Shown: positions 9,993 to 17,641, numbered from the stretch's first letter. The stretch is DNA of 43,454 bases from Streptosporangiaceae bacterium (GCA_030041135.1 JASHOL010000084.1:1-43454), one strand, 5' to 3'. Numbers and translations: made by a program. Notes: generated from the sequence alone by a model not told the origin.

Positions 9993-10235
9993 GGCGATCA
10001 CGATGTGGCATCGTGTAGATACTAAGCGTGATAGCTGTCGTGATCGCCCGACGAGCTTGTTGCGGGCATTTTAGGTCACGCAAAGCTCCGGGCCGTAACG
10101 GCCCTGGAGAGAGCCGCTCAGCGGCTCGCGGCCTTGCCTGTTAGTTCCGGCGGTTCTCGGGGGCCCGCCGGAATTAGGGCCGGTCGCAAGGGTGGGGGGA
10201 AGTGCGCTCCCGGCCTCTAAGGCCGGGAGCGCACT
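9993..10235 (+). ncRNA. Candidate structured RNA: nested stems ending in a perfect hairpin
   Basis: Stems seen in the sequence: GGCGATCACGA (9993-10003) pairs with 10038-10048; a 9-bp stem with loop GTAACG (10086-10109); GAGCCGC-TCA-GCGGCTC (10111-10127); an outer CCTTGC/GCAAGG stem (10132-10137 with 10186-10191) enclosing a 9-bp TTCCGGCGG stem (10145-10153 with 10165-10173); and a final 15-bp hairpin (10201-10235). Such a dense array without an ORF suggests an RNA of roughly 150-240 bases, or the right end of an IS200/IS605-type element with its guide-RNA scaffold. No known RNA family was recognised. The strand is assumed from the order of stems. Confidence 0.35.
10201..10235. terminator. 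15-bp perfect hairpin with 5-base loop
   Basis: The arms AGTGCGCTCCCGGCC and its exact complement flank the loop TCTAA. No U-run follows, which is common for actinobacterial terminators. It may end a transcript from the stem array on its left. Alternatively it is the subterminal palindrome of an IS200/IS605-like element, whose hairpins often have this GGCC-loop-GGCC form. Confidence 0.5.
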
Positions 10236-10334
10236 TATGTGCGGATCCTGACTGCCATGTCGGCTGCGCCCTGGACGCCGTCGAGCTCGGGCAAAAGGCA
10301 GACTTTGTACGAGTTTCTCGCGCCGAGACCGACG

Positions 10335-10398
10335 TTGTGTAAGTTCTCGTGACTGTATCGGGGCAAAACGCCCCCGAAATCGTCGTCACCTTACACAA
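10335..10398. repeat. 64-base imperfect inverted repeat with IS256-like ends
   Basis: The element starts TTGTGTAAG and ends CTTACACAA. Inside these, GTGAC (10349-10353) pairs with GTCAC (10385-10389), and the core is a GGGGC-AAAAC-GCCCC stem. One strand can therefore fold over almost its whole length with one 5-base bulge. The word ATTGTGTAA is typical of the terminal inverted repeats of IS256-family (Mutator-type) elements. This may be a pair of solo ends or a miniature non-autonomous derivative. There is no transposase nearby. Confidence 0.4.
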
Positions 10399-10560
10399 TG
10401 TTCGGTAACGGTGATCGTCTTGGCCCCGCTAGCCCTTCCCAGCCGGTTCGGCGCGCCCGTCCCGTCCGCGGGGCCAGGATCTGGGGGCTCGGTCTCCGAG
10501 ATGATCATGCGGCTTAGTAGGGTATTCCTCGGTTCCTGGCCGAGTCGGAAGGGTTTGGCC

Positions 10561-12201
10561 ATGTACGACTACATCATCGTCGGCGCCGGCAGCGCCGGCT
10601 GCGTGCTGGCCTCGCGGCTGAGCGAGAACCCGGATGTCCGGGTCCTCCTGCTCGAGGCAGGACCGCCCGATGAGGCCGCAGAGATCCATATTCCGGCGAT
10701 GATGAACCTGTTGCTCAAGAGCGCCTACGACTGGGACTTCCAGACGGTGCCGCAGGACCGGGCGGGCGGCCGGTCGGTGTACTGGCCCAGGGGACGGGTG
10801 CTCGGCGGGTCGTCATCGATCAACGCGATGATCTACATACGCGGCAGCCGGTACGACTACGACACCTGGCGCGACGACTTCGGCTGCGAGGGCTGGGGCT
10901 ACACCGACCTGCTGCCGTACTTCCTGCGCGCGGAGAGCAACTCCAGGGGATCGTCGGCCTACCACGGCGGGTCCGGGCCGCTCAGCGTCCAGGATCTCCG
11001 CTACAAGAGCGACCTGACCGGCGCGTTCGTTGCTGCCGCCCGGACTTGCGGACTGCTGGCCAACGACGACTTCAACGGCCCGCGCCAGGACGGTGTTGGC
11101 TTCTACCAGGTCACCCAGCGCGGCGGGCGCCGTTGGTCGGCGGCCGACGCCTACCTGCACCCGGCGGCCGACCGGCCGAACCTGGCGGTGCAGACAGACG
11201 CACTGGTCACTGGCTTGATCATCGAGGACGGGCACGCCACGGGCGTTCGCTACCTCCGGCGCGGCGTGGAGGAGCTGGCCAGGGCCGACTCTGAGGTCAT
11301 CCTGTCGGCCGGCGTGATCGGCAGCCCGCAGCTCCTGATGTTGTCTGGCATCGGCCCGGCCACACACCTGATTGAGCACGGGATCGACGTCATGGCCGAC
11401 AGCCCCGGCGTCGGCGGCAACCTGTCCGATCACCCGATCGTGCCGACCATGTGGAGCGCGCCCAGGTCACGCGGGCTGTCGGAGATGAGCGGCGCACGCA
11501 ACTTGGCTCGCTGGCGGATGACCCACACCGGCCCGATGACGACCAACATCGCCGAGGCCGGGGGGTTTGCCCGTACCGACACGGCGCTGCCTGCGCCCGA
11601 CATCCAGTGGCACGTTCTCCCGGTGCCGTACGTCAACGACGGGCTCGCCGACCCGGCCAGCCGCGCGCTCTCCGTGCTGGTCACGCTGGTCAGCGTCGGC
11701 AGCCGCGGTCGTGTCCGGCTTCGCAGCAATGACCCGCGGCACAAGCCCGCCGTCGACCCGGCCTACCTGTCCGACAGTTCGGACATCGACCCGCTGGCTT
11801 ACGGCGTCGCGATGGTCAGGGAGTTCGCCGCCGCCCGGCCATTGCGCAAGATGATCAAGTCGGAACTCGCCCCGGGCGGGAGCGTGCGCACCGACACAGA
11901 CCTGCGCGAGTGGGTGCGAGGCAACCTGAGCACCGCGTGCCATCCGGTAGGCACGTGCGCGATGGGCGGCGACTCGCGCCTGGCCGCCAGCAAGCTGGCC
12001 AGCGTCGTCGATACCCAACTGCGGGTGCGCGGAGTCCAGGGGCTGCGCGTCGTGGACGCGTCGGTCATGCCCACGGTCCCGCGCGGCGACACCAACGCGC
12101 CGACGATCGCCATCGCCGAGCGGGCGGCCGACTTGATCCAGGGCCGGGCCCCGCTGGCTGCGGTCGACCCGGCCGACATGGCCCTGGCCGCTTCGGCCTG
12201 A
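10561..12201 (+). CDS. GMC-family FAD-dependent oxidoreductase, choline-dehydrogenase-like (546 aa)
   Basis: This flavoenzyme oxidises an alcohol to an aldehyde. The FAD dinucleotide fold GAGSAG is at 8-13, the GMC signature follows in WPRGRVLGGSSSINAMIYIRG, and the C-terminal catalytic pair is His461 (CHPVGTCAMG) and Asn512 (GDTNAPT). The ATG at 10561 begins the fold directly; a GTG at 10411 would add 50 unrelated residues. The substrate cannot be read from sequence. It converges on an aldehyde dehydrogenase, so a two-step alcohol to aldehyde to acid route is plausible. No BetT/BetI partners are present, so choline is not assured. Confidence 0.88.
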   Translation: MYDYIIVGAGSAGCVLASRLSENPDVRVLLLEAGPPDEAAEIHIPAMMNLLLKSAYDWDFQTVPQDRAGGRSVYWPRGRVLGGSSSINAMIYIRGSRYDYDTWRDDFGCEGWGYTDLLPYFLRAESNSRGSSAYHGGSGPLSVQDLRYKSDLTGAFVAAARTCGLLANDDFNGPRQDGVGFYQVTQRGGRRWSAADAYLHPAADRPNLAVQTDALVTGLIIEDGHATGVRYLRRGVEELARADSEVILSAGVIGSPQLLMLSGIGPATHLIEHGIDVMADSPGVGGNLSDHPIVPTMWSAPRSRGLSEMSGARNLARWRMTHTGPMTTNIAEAGGFARTDTALPAPDIQWHVLPVPYVNDGLADPASRALSVLVTLVSVGSRGRVRLRSNDPRHKPAVDPAYLSDSSDIDPLAYGVAMVREFAAARPLRKMIKSELAPGGSVRTDTDLREWVRGNLSTACHPVGTCAMGGDSRLAASKLASVVDTQLRVRGVQGLRVVDASVMPTVPRGDTNAPTIAIAERAADLIQGRAPLAAVDPADMALAASA

Positions 12202-12246
12202 CGGCAGCCCTGTCGTTACCGGAGGGGAACGAGGGGTGTCGGGCGC

Positions 12247-13779
12247 TTACTTGTACCGCTTGCCGTGCAGCACCGTGGCAATGTTAAGAACCTTCCTCAG
12301 GTCGGCGTCGGTCCGCGTGAACGAGGTCAGGTTTACCGGCGGCTTCATCCGCTGGCGGGTGATCGCCTTCGGCCGGGCGAACTCGCGGAGGCCGTCGGCG
12401 CCGTGGATCCGGCCGAAGCCAGAGTCGCCGGAGCCGCCGAACGGCAGCGACGGGACCGCGGCGAACGAGATGACGGAGTTGACCGCGGTCATGCCGCTGC
12501 GCAGCGATCTGGCCGCCGCCATCGCCGCCTTCCGGTTCTTGGCGAATACGGTGCCGCCAAGCCCGTACCGGCTGGCGTTCGCCCGCTCCACGCCTTCCTC
12601 AAGGTCGGCCACCTTGGTGACGGTGATCGTCGGGCCGAAGGTCTCCTCGGTGACCGCCTTGCTCTCCTCGGGCACGTCGGCCAGGATCACTGGGCCGACG
12701 TAGGGCCGCCGGATGCTGGCAATGCCGCCGACGACCGGGCGGCCGCCCCGTGCCAGCGCATCGGCGATGTGCTTCTCGATGATCTCGGCCTGTCCCGGCA
12801 GCGTCAGCGGGCCGTAGTCGGCCTCCCGGTCCTCGCCCGGCCTGACCCTGGTCACCCGGTCGGTCAGCTTCTCCAGGAACGTGTGGTACACGCCCTGGGC
12901 CACATACACCCGCTCGACGCCCACGCACGTCTGCCCGGCGTTGGACAGGGCGCCCCAGGCGCAGGCGTCGGCGGCGGCATCCAGGTCGGCGTCCGCGCCG
13001 ACGATGAACGCGTCCTTGCCGCCGCACTCGGCCACTAGCGGCGTGAGGTTGATCGCGCAGGCGGCCATCACCTTCCTGGCGGTCGCCGCGGAGCCCGTGA
13101 AGGCGATCTTATTGACCCCGCTGCGGGCGAGGTAATCCCCGGTCTGGCCCATGCCCGTGACCAACTGCAGCACCGGCTGCTCGGGCACCACCTCGGCGAA
13201 CGAGTTGACCAGCCAGCTGCCGACCGCCGGGGTGAGCTCGCTGGGCTTGAAGACGACCGCGTTACCGGCGGCCAGGGCATAGGCGATGGAGCCCATCGGC
13301 GTGAAAACGGGGTAGTTCCACGGCCCGATCACGCCAACGACACCGAGCGGCTGGTACTCGAGCGTCGCCGCCTGATTCAGGGCAACGAGGCCGCTGCGCA
13401 CTCGGCGCGGCCCGAGGACCTTGCGGGCGTTCCTGGCCGCCCAGTCGATGTGGACGACGGCCAGCAGGATCTCGAGCTGAGCGTCGCCCAGCGGCTTGCC
13501 CGTCTCGGTATGTACCAGCTCGGACAGGCGCCCGATGTACCGGGTCAGGTGTGACTTCCAGGCCTGCAGCCGCTGCCGTCGGCCGTTCCAGCCCAGGTCG
13601 GCCCACCATCGTGCGGCCTCGCGAGCTCTCTCGACGGTGTCGTTGACGTCCTGCTCGCCGTAGACGGGGAAGGTGGCGATAACTTCCGACGTTGCCGGGT
13701 TGAGGGTGTCGAAGGTCTCGGTAGACCGCAGGTGCCCTTGAGTACCGGAATGTCCGTGACTACCTAGAGTGGCCGTCAT
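12247..13779 (-). CDS. Aldehyde dehydrogenase family protein (510 aa)
   Basis: This is an NAD(P)-dependent oxidation of an aldehyde to an acid. The catalytic general base is Glu251 (LVAECGG) and the nucleophile is Cys285 (NAGQTCVGVER). The oxyanion/NAD region GVIGPWNYPVFTP and the C-terminal LPFGGSGDSGFGRIHG are intact. It resembles the group annotated as succinate-semialdehyde or coniferyl-type dehydrogenases, but specificity is not decidable. The N-terminus has a short His/Gly-rich lead (GSHGHSGTQGH). It is convergent with the GMC enzyme, 45 bases apart, and likely related in function. Confidence 0.9.
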   Translation of the reverse strand: MTATLGSHGHSGTQGHLRSTETFDTLNPATSEVIATFPVYGEQDVNDTVERAREAARWWADLGWNGRRQRLQAWKSHLTRYIGRLSELVHTETGKPLGDAQLEILLAVVHIDWAARNARKVLGPRRVRSGLVALNQAATLEYQPLGVVGVIGPWNYPVFTPMGSIAYALAAGNAVVFKPSELTPAVGSWLVNSFAEVVPEQPVLQLVTGMGQTGDYLARSGVNKIAFTGSAATARKVMAACAINLTPLVAECGGKDAFIVGADADLDAAADACAWGALSNAGQTCVGVERVYVAQGVYHTFLEKLTDRVTRVRPGEDREADYGPLTLPGQAEIIEKHIADALARGGRPVVGGIASIRRPYVGPVILADVPEESKAVTEETFGPTITVTKVADLEEGVERANASRYGLGGTVFAKNRKAAMAAARSLRSGMTAVNSVISFAAVPSLPFGGSGDSGFGRIHGADGLREFARPKAITRQRMKPPVNLTSFTRTDADLRKVLNIATVLHGKRYK

Positions 13780-14033
13780 AACCTCTGTATCCCGTTTCTA
13801 CGCAAATTCCATACGTGAGCGGAACGGCCGATGCGGCCGATCGGCCGGACGGGCGACCGAAGCCGGCCGCGCGACCGGACGCCGCCAGACGACCGGCCCG
13901 CCGGCCGCCGCGGGCCGTCCAGCCTGCCGACCGACCAAACGTTCATCGAACCTGTGAGCCAGTAAACCACCGGCTGGCCTGACTGTTGCCTGTCAGGTAC
14001 CGTTGTTCTTCACTTTTGCACCAGGAGCCTCAC

Positions 14034-14501
14034 GTGGTACATCCGGCCTCTCTCGACGCTGACCGTCGGTGGCTGCTCGAGGCGATCGAACTCTCCCGTC
14101 TTTGTCCGCCATCGTCATCGGCGTTCTCCGTCGGAGCGGTGGTGGCGGCCAGGGACCGCCCGCTGGCGACCGGGTACTCCAGGGAGCGCGATCCTGCCGA
14201 TCACGCCGAGGAGGTGGCCCTGGCCAAGGTCGCCGATTCCGGCCTAGAGGAGTTTCTGGTCGGCGCGACCTTGTACAGCTCGCTCGAACCGTGCGCGGCC
14301 AGGGCATCCCGGCCGGTACCGTGCGTGGACCTGATTATCGCCAGCGGCATCCAGCGCGTGGTGATTGCCTGGCGCGAGCCACCCATCTTCGTGCCCGGCG
14401 GCGGAGCGGTCGTGCTGCGGAAGGCAGGCGTTCAGGTCCAGGTGATTCCGGAACTCGCGGCGGCCGCACGGGCGGTCAACGCGCACCTCCTGCCGGGCTA
14501 G
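14034..14501 (+). CDS. Cytidine/deoxycytidylate deaminase-fold protein, RibD-like (155 aa)
   Basis: This is a zinc-dependent deaminase of the CDA fold. The zinc site is His57-Ala-Glu59 and the two cysteines Cys87 (EPCAAR) and Cys97 (VPCVD). The nine-residue gap between the cysteines matches the RibD/dCMP-deaminase group rather than tRNA adenosine deaminase. It is a stand-alone deaminase domain with no reductase domain. The GTG at 14034 follows AGGAG at 14023-14027, six bases away; the frame is open upstream to 13986. The substrate is unknown, with riboflavin-pathway pyrimidine or a nucleotide possible. It overlaps the GNAT gene stop to stop. Confidence 0.82.
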   Translation: MVHPASLDADRRWLLEAIELSRLCPPSSSAFSVGAVVAARDRPLATGYSRERDPADHAEEVALAKVADSGLEEFLVGATLYSSLEPCAARASRPVPCVDLIIASGIQRVVIAWREPPIFVPGGGAVVLRKAGVQVQVIPELAAAARAVNAHLLPG

Positions 14502-15049
14502 CCGACCTGGCCAGGCGTCAGCCGGTAGGCCACCCAGCGCCGCAACGGGCTTCCCGCCGGAATTCTCGGATGCTCGAAGAACGCGTGCTGAGTCAGCCCG
14601 AGCCGCCGCATGACCGCCTGTGACGGCTCGTTCTGCACGGGGGTCATGGACCAGATCTCGGACAGGCCGATGCCATCGAACGCGACGTCCAGCGCCGCCC
14701 TCGCCGCCTCGGTGGCGTAGCCCTGGTGCCAGGCGTGCCGGGCGAGCCGCCAGCCGACCTCCATCCCGCCCGCACCAGGGACATCGTCGGGCATCGGATT
14801 CAGCCCGGTGAAGCCGATGAACTGGCCGGTCTCGGCGACCTCCAGAGCCCACAGGCCGAAGCCCTGCTGCTCGAATAGCTGATCGAGGCGGGCGATGAGA
14901 GCGTCGCTAGCCGCCCGGTCCAGCGTCGACGGGAAGTACTGCATGGTCTCGGAGTCGCCGTTCAGCGCCGCGAACGGCTCCCTGTCCGACTCCTGCCAGC
15001 GGCGCATGATCAGGCGTTCGGTCCTGAGGCTGTCGTATCGAGGCGCCAT
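14498..15049 (-). CDS. GNAT acetyltransferase, RimJ/RimL-like (183 aa)
   Basis: The start RLIMRRWQESDREPFAALN and the segment GYATEAARAALDVAF with the acetyl-CoA-binding R/Q-x-x-G-x-G/A loop (HAWHQGYATEA) are typical of the RimJ/RimL-like Acetyltransf_3 group. The ATG at 15047-15049 follows GGGAG; the longer open frame upstream begins with unrelated residues. Members acetylate protein N-termini or small molecules; no substrate can be assigned. The last four bases overlap the deaminase gene on the other strand. Confidence 0.85.
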   Translation of the reverse strand: MAPRYDSLRTERLIMRRWQESDREPFAALNGDSETMQYFPSTLDRAASDALIARLDQLFEQQGFGLWALEVAETGQFIGFTGLNPMPDDVPGAGGMEVGWRLARHAWHQGYATEAARAALDVAFDGIGLSEIWSMTPVQNEPSQAVMRRLGLTQHAFFEHPRIPAGSPLRRWVAYRLTPGQVG

Positions 15050-15225
15050 CGTCTCTCCCTGCGTGTTTCCCGGCGGCACCAGGCCGCGCCAGCATAGTCG
15101 TAGCGGATAAACCCGGCACCGCTCTGCCCCTGGGCCGCAGAACGCCGAAGCCCCCCTCGTTCCCATCCAAAACATCTGGCGGTCCGTCGCGTCCGGGACG
15201 GGCGGGTTATCAGGAGCTGAGGCGG

Positions 15226-15885
15226 TTAGAACAGGCGGAGGGCGCCGTCGTCGATGCCGCGCATCGACTCGTAGTCGAGTGTGACGCAGCGTATGCCGCG
15301 GTCCTGCGCGAGGACTCTGGCCTGCGGCCTGATCTCCTGCGCGGCGAACAGTCCGCGGACCGGCGCGAGCAGCGGATCGCGGTTCAAAAGCTCCAGGTAG
15401 CGGGTGAGCTGCTCGACGCCGTCGATCTCGCCGCGCCGCTTCACCTCGACCGCCACGCTGACTCCGGCACCGTCACGGCACATGAGATCGACCGGTCCGA
15501 TCGCCGTGGGGTACTCGCGCCTGACCAGCCGCCATCCGTCGCCAAGCACGTGCAGTTGCACCGCGAGCAGCTCTTGCAGGTGCGACTCCACTCCGTCCTT
15601 GACCAGGCCTGGATCGACCCCGAGGTCGAACGAGGAGTCGCTGACAATCTGCTCGATGTTGATGGTCAGCGTCTCGCCGGCCTTGCCGGTGACCACCCAG
15701 CTGTCGGCCGATTCGGCCAGCCTGCATGGAGGCGACATCCAGTTCAGAGGCTTGTAGGACCCCGTGTCGCTGTGAATCGCGACGCTGCCGTCGGCCTTGA
15801 TCATGATCAGCCGGGTGGCCAGCGGGAGATGGGCTGCGAGTCGTCCGGCGTAGTCGACGGAGCACCGCGCAATGACGACCCGCAC
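15226..15885 (-). CDS. nucS: NucS/EndoMS mismatch-specific endonuclease (219 aa)
   Basis: NucS makes double-strand cuts at mismatches and replaces MutS/MutL in most actinobacteria. The N-terminal DNA-binding/dimer domain (1-105) is followed by the RecB-like nuclease domain with Asp133 (GPVDLMCRD), Glu147 and Lys149 (VAVEVKRRG) and Gln159. The C-terminus ends GALRLF, the usual beta-clamp-binding tail form. The length matches the family (about 220). It is separated from the GNAT gene by 176 bases and from the upstream ligase-like gene by a 354-base region containing a large palindrome. Confidence 0.93.
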   Translation of the reverse strand: MRVVIARCSVDYAGRLAAHLPLATRLIMIKADGSVAIHSDTGSYKPLNWMSPPCRLAESADSWVVTGKAGETLTINIEQIVSDSSFDLGVDPGLVKDGVESHLQELLAVQLHVLGDGWRLVRREYPTAIGPVDLMCRDGAGVSVAVEVKRRGEIDGVEQLTRYLELLNRDPLLAPVRGLFAAQEIRPQARVLAQDRGIRCVTLDYESMRGIDDGALRLF

Positions 15886-16239
15886 GGGTGTCAGTCTATG
15901 GGTTGCCCGGGCCGTGCAGGGCGTGATCAGTCGCCTGCCGGCGAGCTGTACGCCCGTTCTCCCGGCACCGCAACGATCAGCATGGTCTCGGGCGGAGTGA
16001 CCGGCACAGTCACCGTGACCGTGACGTCATGACGCCGGGCTAGCGGCGGGCGACGGGCCAGCGGAGCCCGCCGAGTAGGACAAATCGCCGGGCCGGTCAC
16101 CCGGGCCAGGGCGCAGGGGACTGGCGGCGGTGGCTGTGCGGTTTTGGTGTCGCGCGCGCGACACCAAAACCGCACAGCCGCGGGAGCGCCCGTCAATTTG
16201 CCGGACTTGTCGGTCACGCGGCCGAGGTGTGCGCCTGGG
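15886..16239. other. Gene-free region between the ligase-like gene and nucS
   Basis: This must carry the nucS promoter on the minus strand and the 3' end of the upstream minus-strand gene. It contains a 48-bp perfect palindrome (16132-16179) and a cluster of GTGAC/GTCAC words at 15997-16028 that could be a regulator site near nucS. No ORF was accepted. Confidence 0.5.
16132..16179. terminator. 48-bp perfect palindrome without a loop (terminator-like)
   Basis: The left arm starts GGCTGTGCGGTTTTGG and the centre is CGCGC/GCGCG; every one of the 24 arm positions is complementary. As RNA it forms a hairpin of about 22 bp. It lies 61 bases after the stop of the ligase-like gene on the minus strand, so a terminator is the simplest reading. 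An exact 48-bp palindrome is, however, far beyond what termination needs. Confidence 0.55.
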
Positions 16240-17019
16240 CTAGCTTCGCGCTGGTCGGCGGGCAGACAGCAGCGGTATCGCGGCGATCTTCTCGTCGGTC
16301 AGGTCCTCCCAGCGGATGCGGGCGGGCTTCCCTGGCCCGTGCAGCGGTCGGCAGTCGATGACCCGTTCCGGCGTGACAATGAGGTCGACCGGCACGTCGT
16401 GGTCGGTTAGCGGGATCGTCCCGATGGGTTGCACCTGAATCTCGTGGACCGTGGTGACGCTCACGGTATGGGGCCCGATCAGGCCGGCCGCGGTCGCCAG
16501 CGCGAATTCCAGGTCGGCGAAGCCGCCGCCCTTGCCCATGCGCGCACCGTCCTCGCTGACGGCCACGCTGCCCATCACGACGAGGTCCACTTCCGGCAGC
16601 TCAGCCAGCGCCACCTGGCGGGCCGAGCGCGCCGCCCCGCTGATCGAGGCGGCCTTGCGCGGTGACTCGCTCAGGTGATCTGGATCCAGCGCGAAGAACG
16701 GCTCGTTCGCGGCCAGCCGCGGCACCGCCATGTAGACGGTCTTGCCATCCTCCAGCGCGCGCTGGCGCACCGGCAGTTGGGCGGAGTCGGGGTTTGCCTT
16801 GAGGGTGCGGGCCGCCTGCCACTCGGGCAGAGCGCGAAGCCGCTCGGCCGCGGCCTCGGCCCCGGTGAAGTTCGGGATGCGTCCTGCCGCGCCAGGGAAC
16901 CGGGCGACGTGTGCGGCGCTCATGGCCGCCCAGACTTCTTCCCTGAGGGCGGCCTTAGCTGCCAGCACATCAGCCGGGCCGCCAGCGTCGCGGTCATGAT
17001 GCGGCCTCGGACGGGGCAT
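16240..17019 (-). CDS. 5-formyltetrahydrofolate cyclo-ligase-like (MTHFS-domain) protein (259 aa)
   Basis: The family signature GSVAVSEDGARMGKGGGFADLEFAL (close to G-x-R-x-G-x-G-x-G-Y-x-D) marks the ATP-binding loop of the 5-FTHF cyclo-ligase fold. The protein is longer than the bacterial enzyme (about 190 residues) and lacks its usual start, so it belongs to the MTHFS-domain group, whose activity is not well established. The ATG at 17017-17019 follows AGGA. It stands alone on the minus strand with a palindrome after its stop. Confidence 0.75.
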   Translation of the reverse strand: MPRPRPHHDRDAGGPADVLAAKAALREEVWAAMSAAHVARFPGAAGRIPNFTGAEAAAERLRALPEWQAARTLKANPDSAQLPVRQRALEDGKTVYMAVPRLAANEPFFALDPDHLSESPRKAASISGAARSARQVALAELPEVDLVVMGSVAVSEDGARMGKGGGFADLEFALATAAGLIGPHTVSVTTVHEIQVQPIGTIPLTDHDVPVDLIVTPERVIDCRPLHGPGKPARIRWEDLTDEKIAAIPLLSARRPARS

Positions 17020-17237
17020 GGGTCCATCCTGCCCGCACCTTAGAAATCACGCCGGAGTTTGGCGCCGGGCCCGGTCAGGCAGTGGGGCCGGGTCGCGCGG
17101 CGAGGTCTCAGGGGAAGAAAGCGGAAGAAACGGTCGACGCCGTCGCCGGCTGTACCTGGTTCCCAGTACGGCAGTGCGCGAAGGCGGTCGTGCAGTGCAC
17201 GTAGTTTGTCATGATCTGCGGGAATGCCAGGCCCGTC

Positions 17238-17480
17238 CTAGGAGGCGCTGGGGCACAGCTCGTCCACGAGCTCCCTGGCCCAGTGCATGCGCTCGCTGGC
17301 TGCCTCCGGATGATCACCGAACTCCTGAGCCATCTGGCTAGCGCAGCCGGCTTCGCCGAGCTGGCCAAGGGTGCGGCTGATCGCGTCCTTAACTGACTCG
17401 ACGCTCAGTGCATCTGATCGCTGCAGCGCGGACGCGAACAGTGCCTCGCAGCGCGAGTCGGACGTGTTCTGCCGGACCAT
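17238..17480 (-). CDS. Small conserved actinobacterial protein (80 aa)
   Basis: The start NTSDSRCEALFASALQRSDA and the end MAQEFGDHPEAASERMHWARELV match a family of short proteins seen in Streptomyces and relatives; the function is unknown. A strong GGAGG lies eight bases before the ATG at 17478-17480. It is soluble and mainly helical. It is divergent from the APH-like gene, with a 20-base palindrome in the space between (17533-17552). Confidence 0.75.
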   Translation of the reverse strand: MVRQNTSDSRCEALFASALQRSDALSVESVKDAISRTLGQLGEAGCASQMAQEFGDHPEAASERMHWARELVDELCPSAS

Positions 17481-17532
17481 GACCTGCCTCCGTTCGGTGT
17501 TCAGAGCCCTCGCCGCAGCTGGGATCGGATAT

Positions 17533-17552
17533 GCGTTCTTGAGGTAGAACGC
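17533..17552. promoter_or_regulatory. Operator-like palindrome GCGTTCT-N6-AGAACGC
   Basis: Seven-base arms flank TGAGGT, 53 bases upstream of the small conserved gene (minus strand). The arrangement resembles a dimer-binding site close to a promoter. It is not the actinobacterial LexA form (GAAC-N4-GTTC), as the half-sites have the opposite orientation. Confidence 0.45.
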
Positions 17553-17580
17553 AGTGCGGCTTGATAACTATTCGCCCTAC

Positions 17581-17598
17581 GCCGGCCTTGCGGCCGGC
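17581..17598. repeat. Hairpin GCCGGCC-TTGC-GGCCGGC
   Basis: A perfect 7-bp stem with a four-base loop lies in the divergent region between the small gene and the APH-like gene. It could be an attenuator-type or boundary structure; its role is unknown. Confidence 0.35.
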
Positions 17599-17641
17599 TA
17601 AGTTACCTTGCAGTACGACGCGGTCACCGGCCGTCACGTTT

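Larger units (their letters stand above)
9709..10560. other. 850-base gene-free region with palindromes, stem array and IS-like ends
   Basis: No ORF here has convincing codon use or similarity. In order it holds a 15-base palindrome (9896-9910), an 11-base inverted repeat pair (9993-10003 and 10038-10048), three compact stems (10086-10109, 10111-10127, 10132-10191), a 15-bp perfect hairpin (10201-10235), and a 64-base imperfect inverted repeat (10335-10398). It separates the conserved atp/PduO block from the GMC/ALDH genes and looks like an insertion or RNA-coding site rather than a simple promoter region. Confidence 0.6.

Noticed and set aside
10070..10110. Resemblance to the second half of a c-di-GMP-I riboswitch (CACGCAAAGC ... 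CCGGGCC-TAA)
   Set aside because: The first conserved half (CACGCACAGGGCAAACC-like) and the tetraloop-receptor segment are missing, and no matching closing stem was found.
10050..10240. Open frame reading DELVAGILGHAKLRAV through the stem array as a tnpB remnant
   Set aside because: There is no start codon or TnpB motif (no RuvC or zinc-finger pattern). The frame is open by composition only.
13801..13960. GACCGG/CGGCC-rich stretch as a possible CRISPR or satellite
   Set aside because: The repeats are irregular and short with no spacers. It is low-complexity GC-rich DNA with one 14-base palindrome (13834-13847).
14907..15170. 87-codon minus-strand ORF over the start of the GNAT gene
   Set aside because: It overlaps the GNAT N-terminus in another frame and has no motif or ribosome site.
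17533..17552. LexA/SOS box
   Set aside because: The half-sites are in the reverse order and the spacing differs from the actinobacterial LexA consensus.
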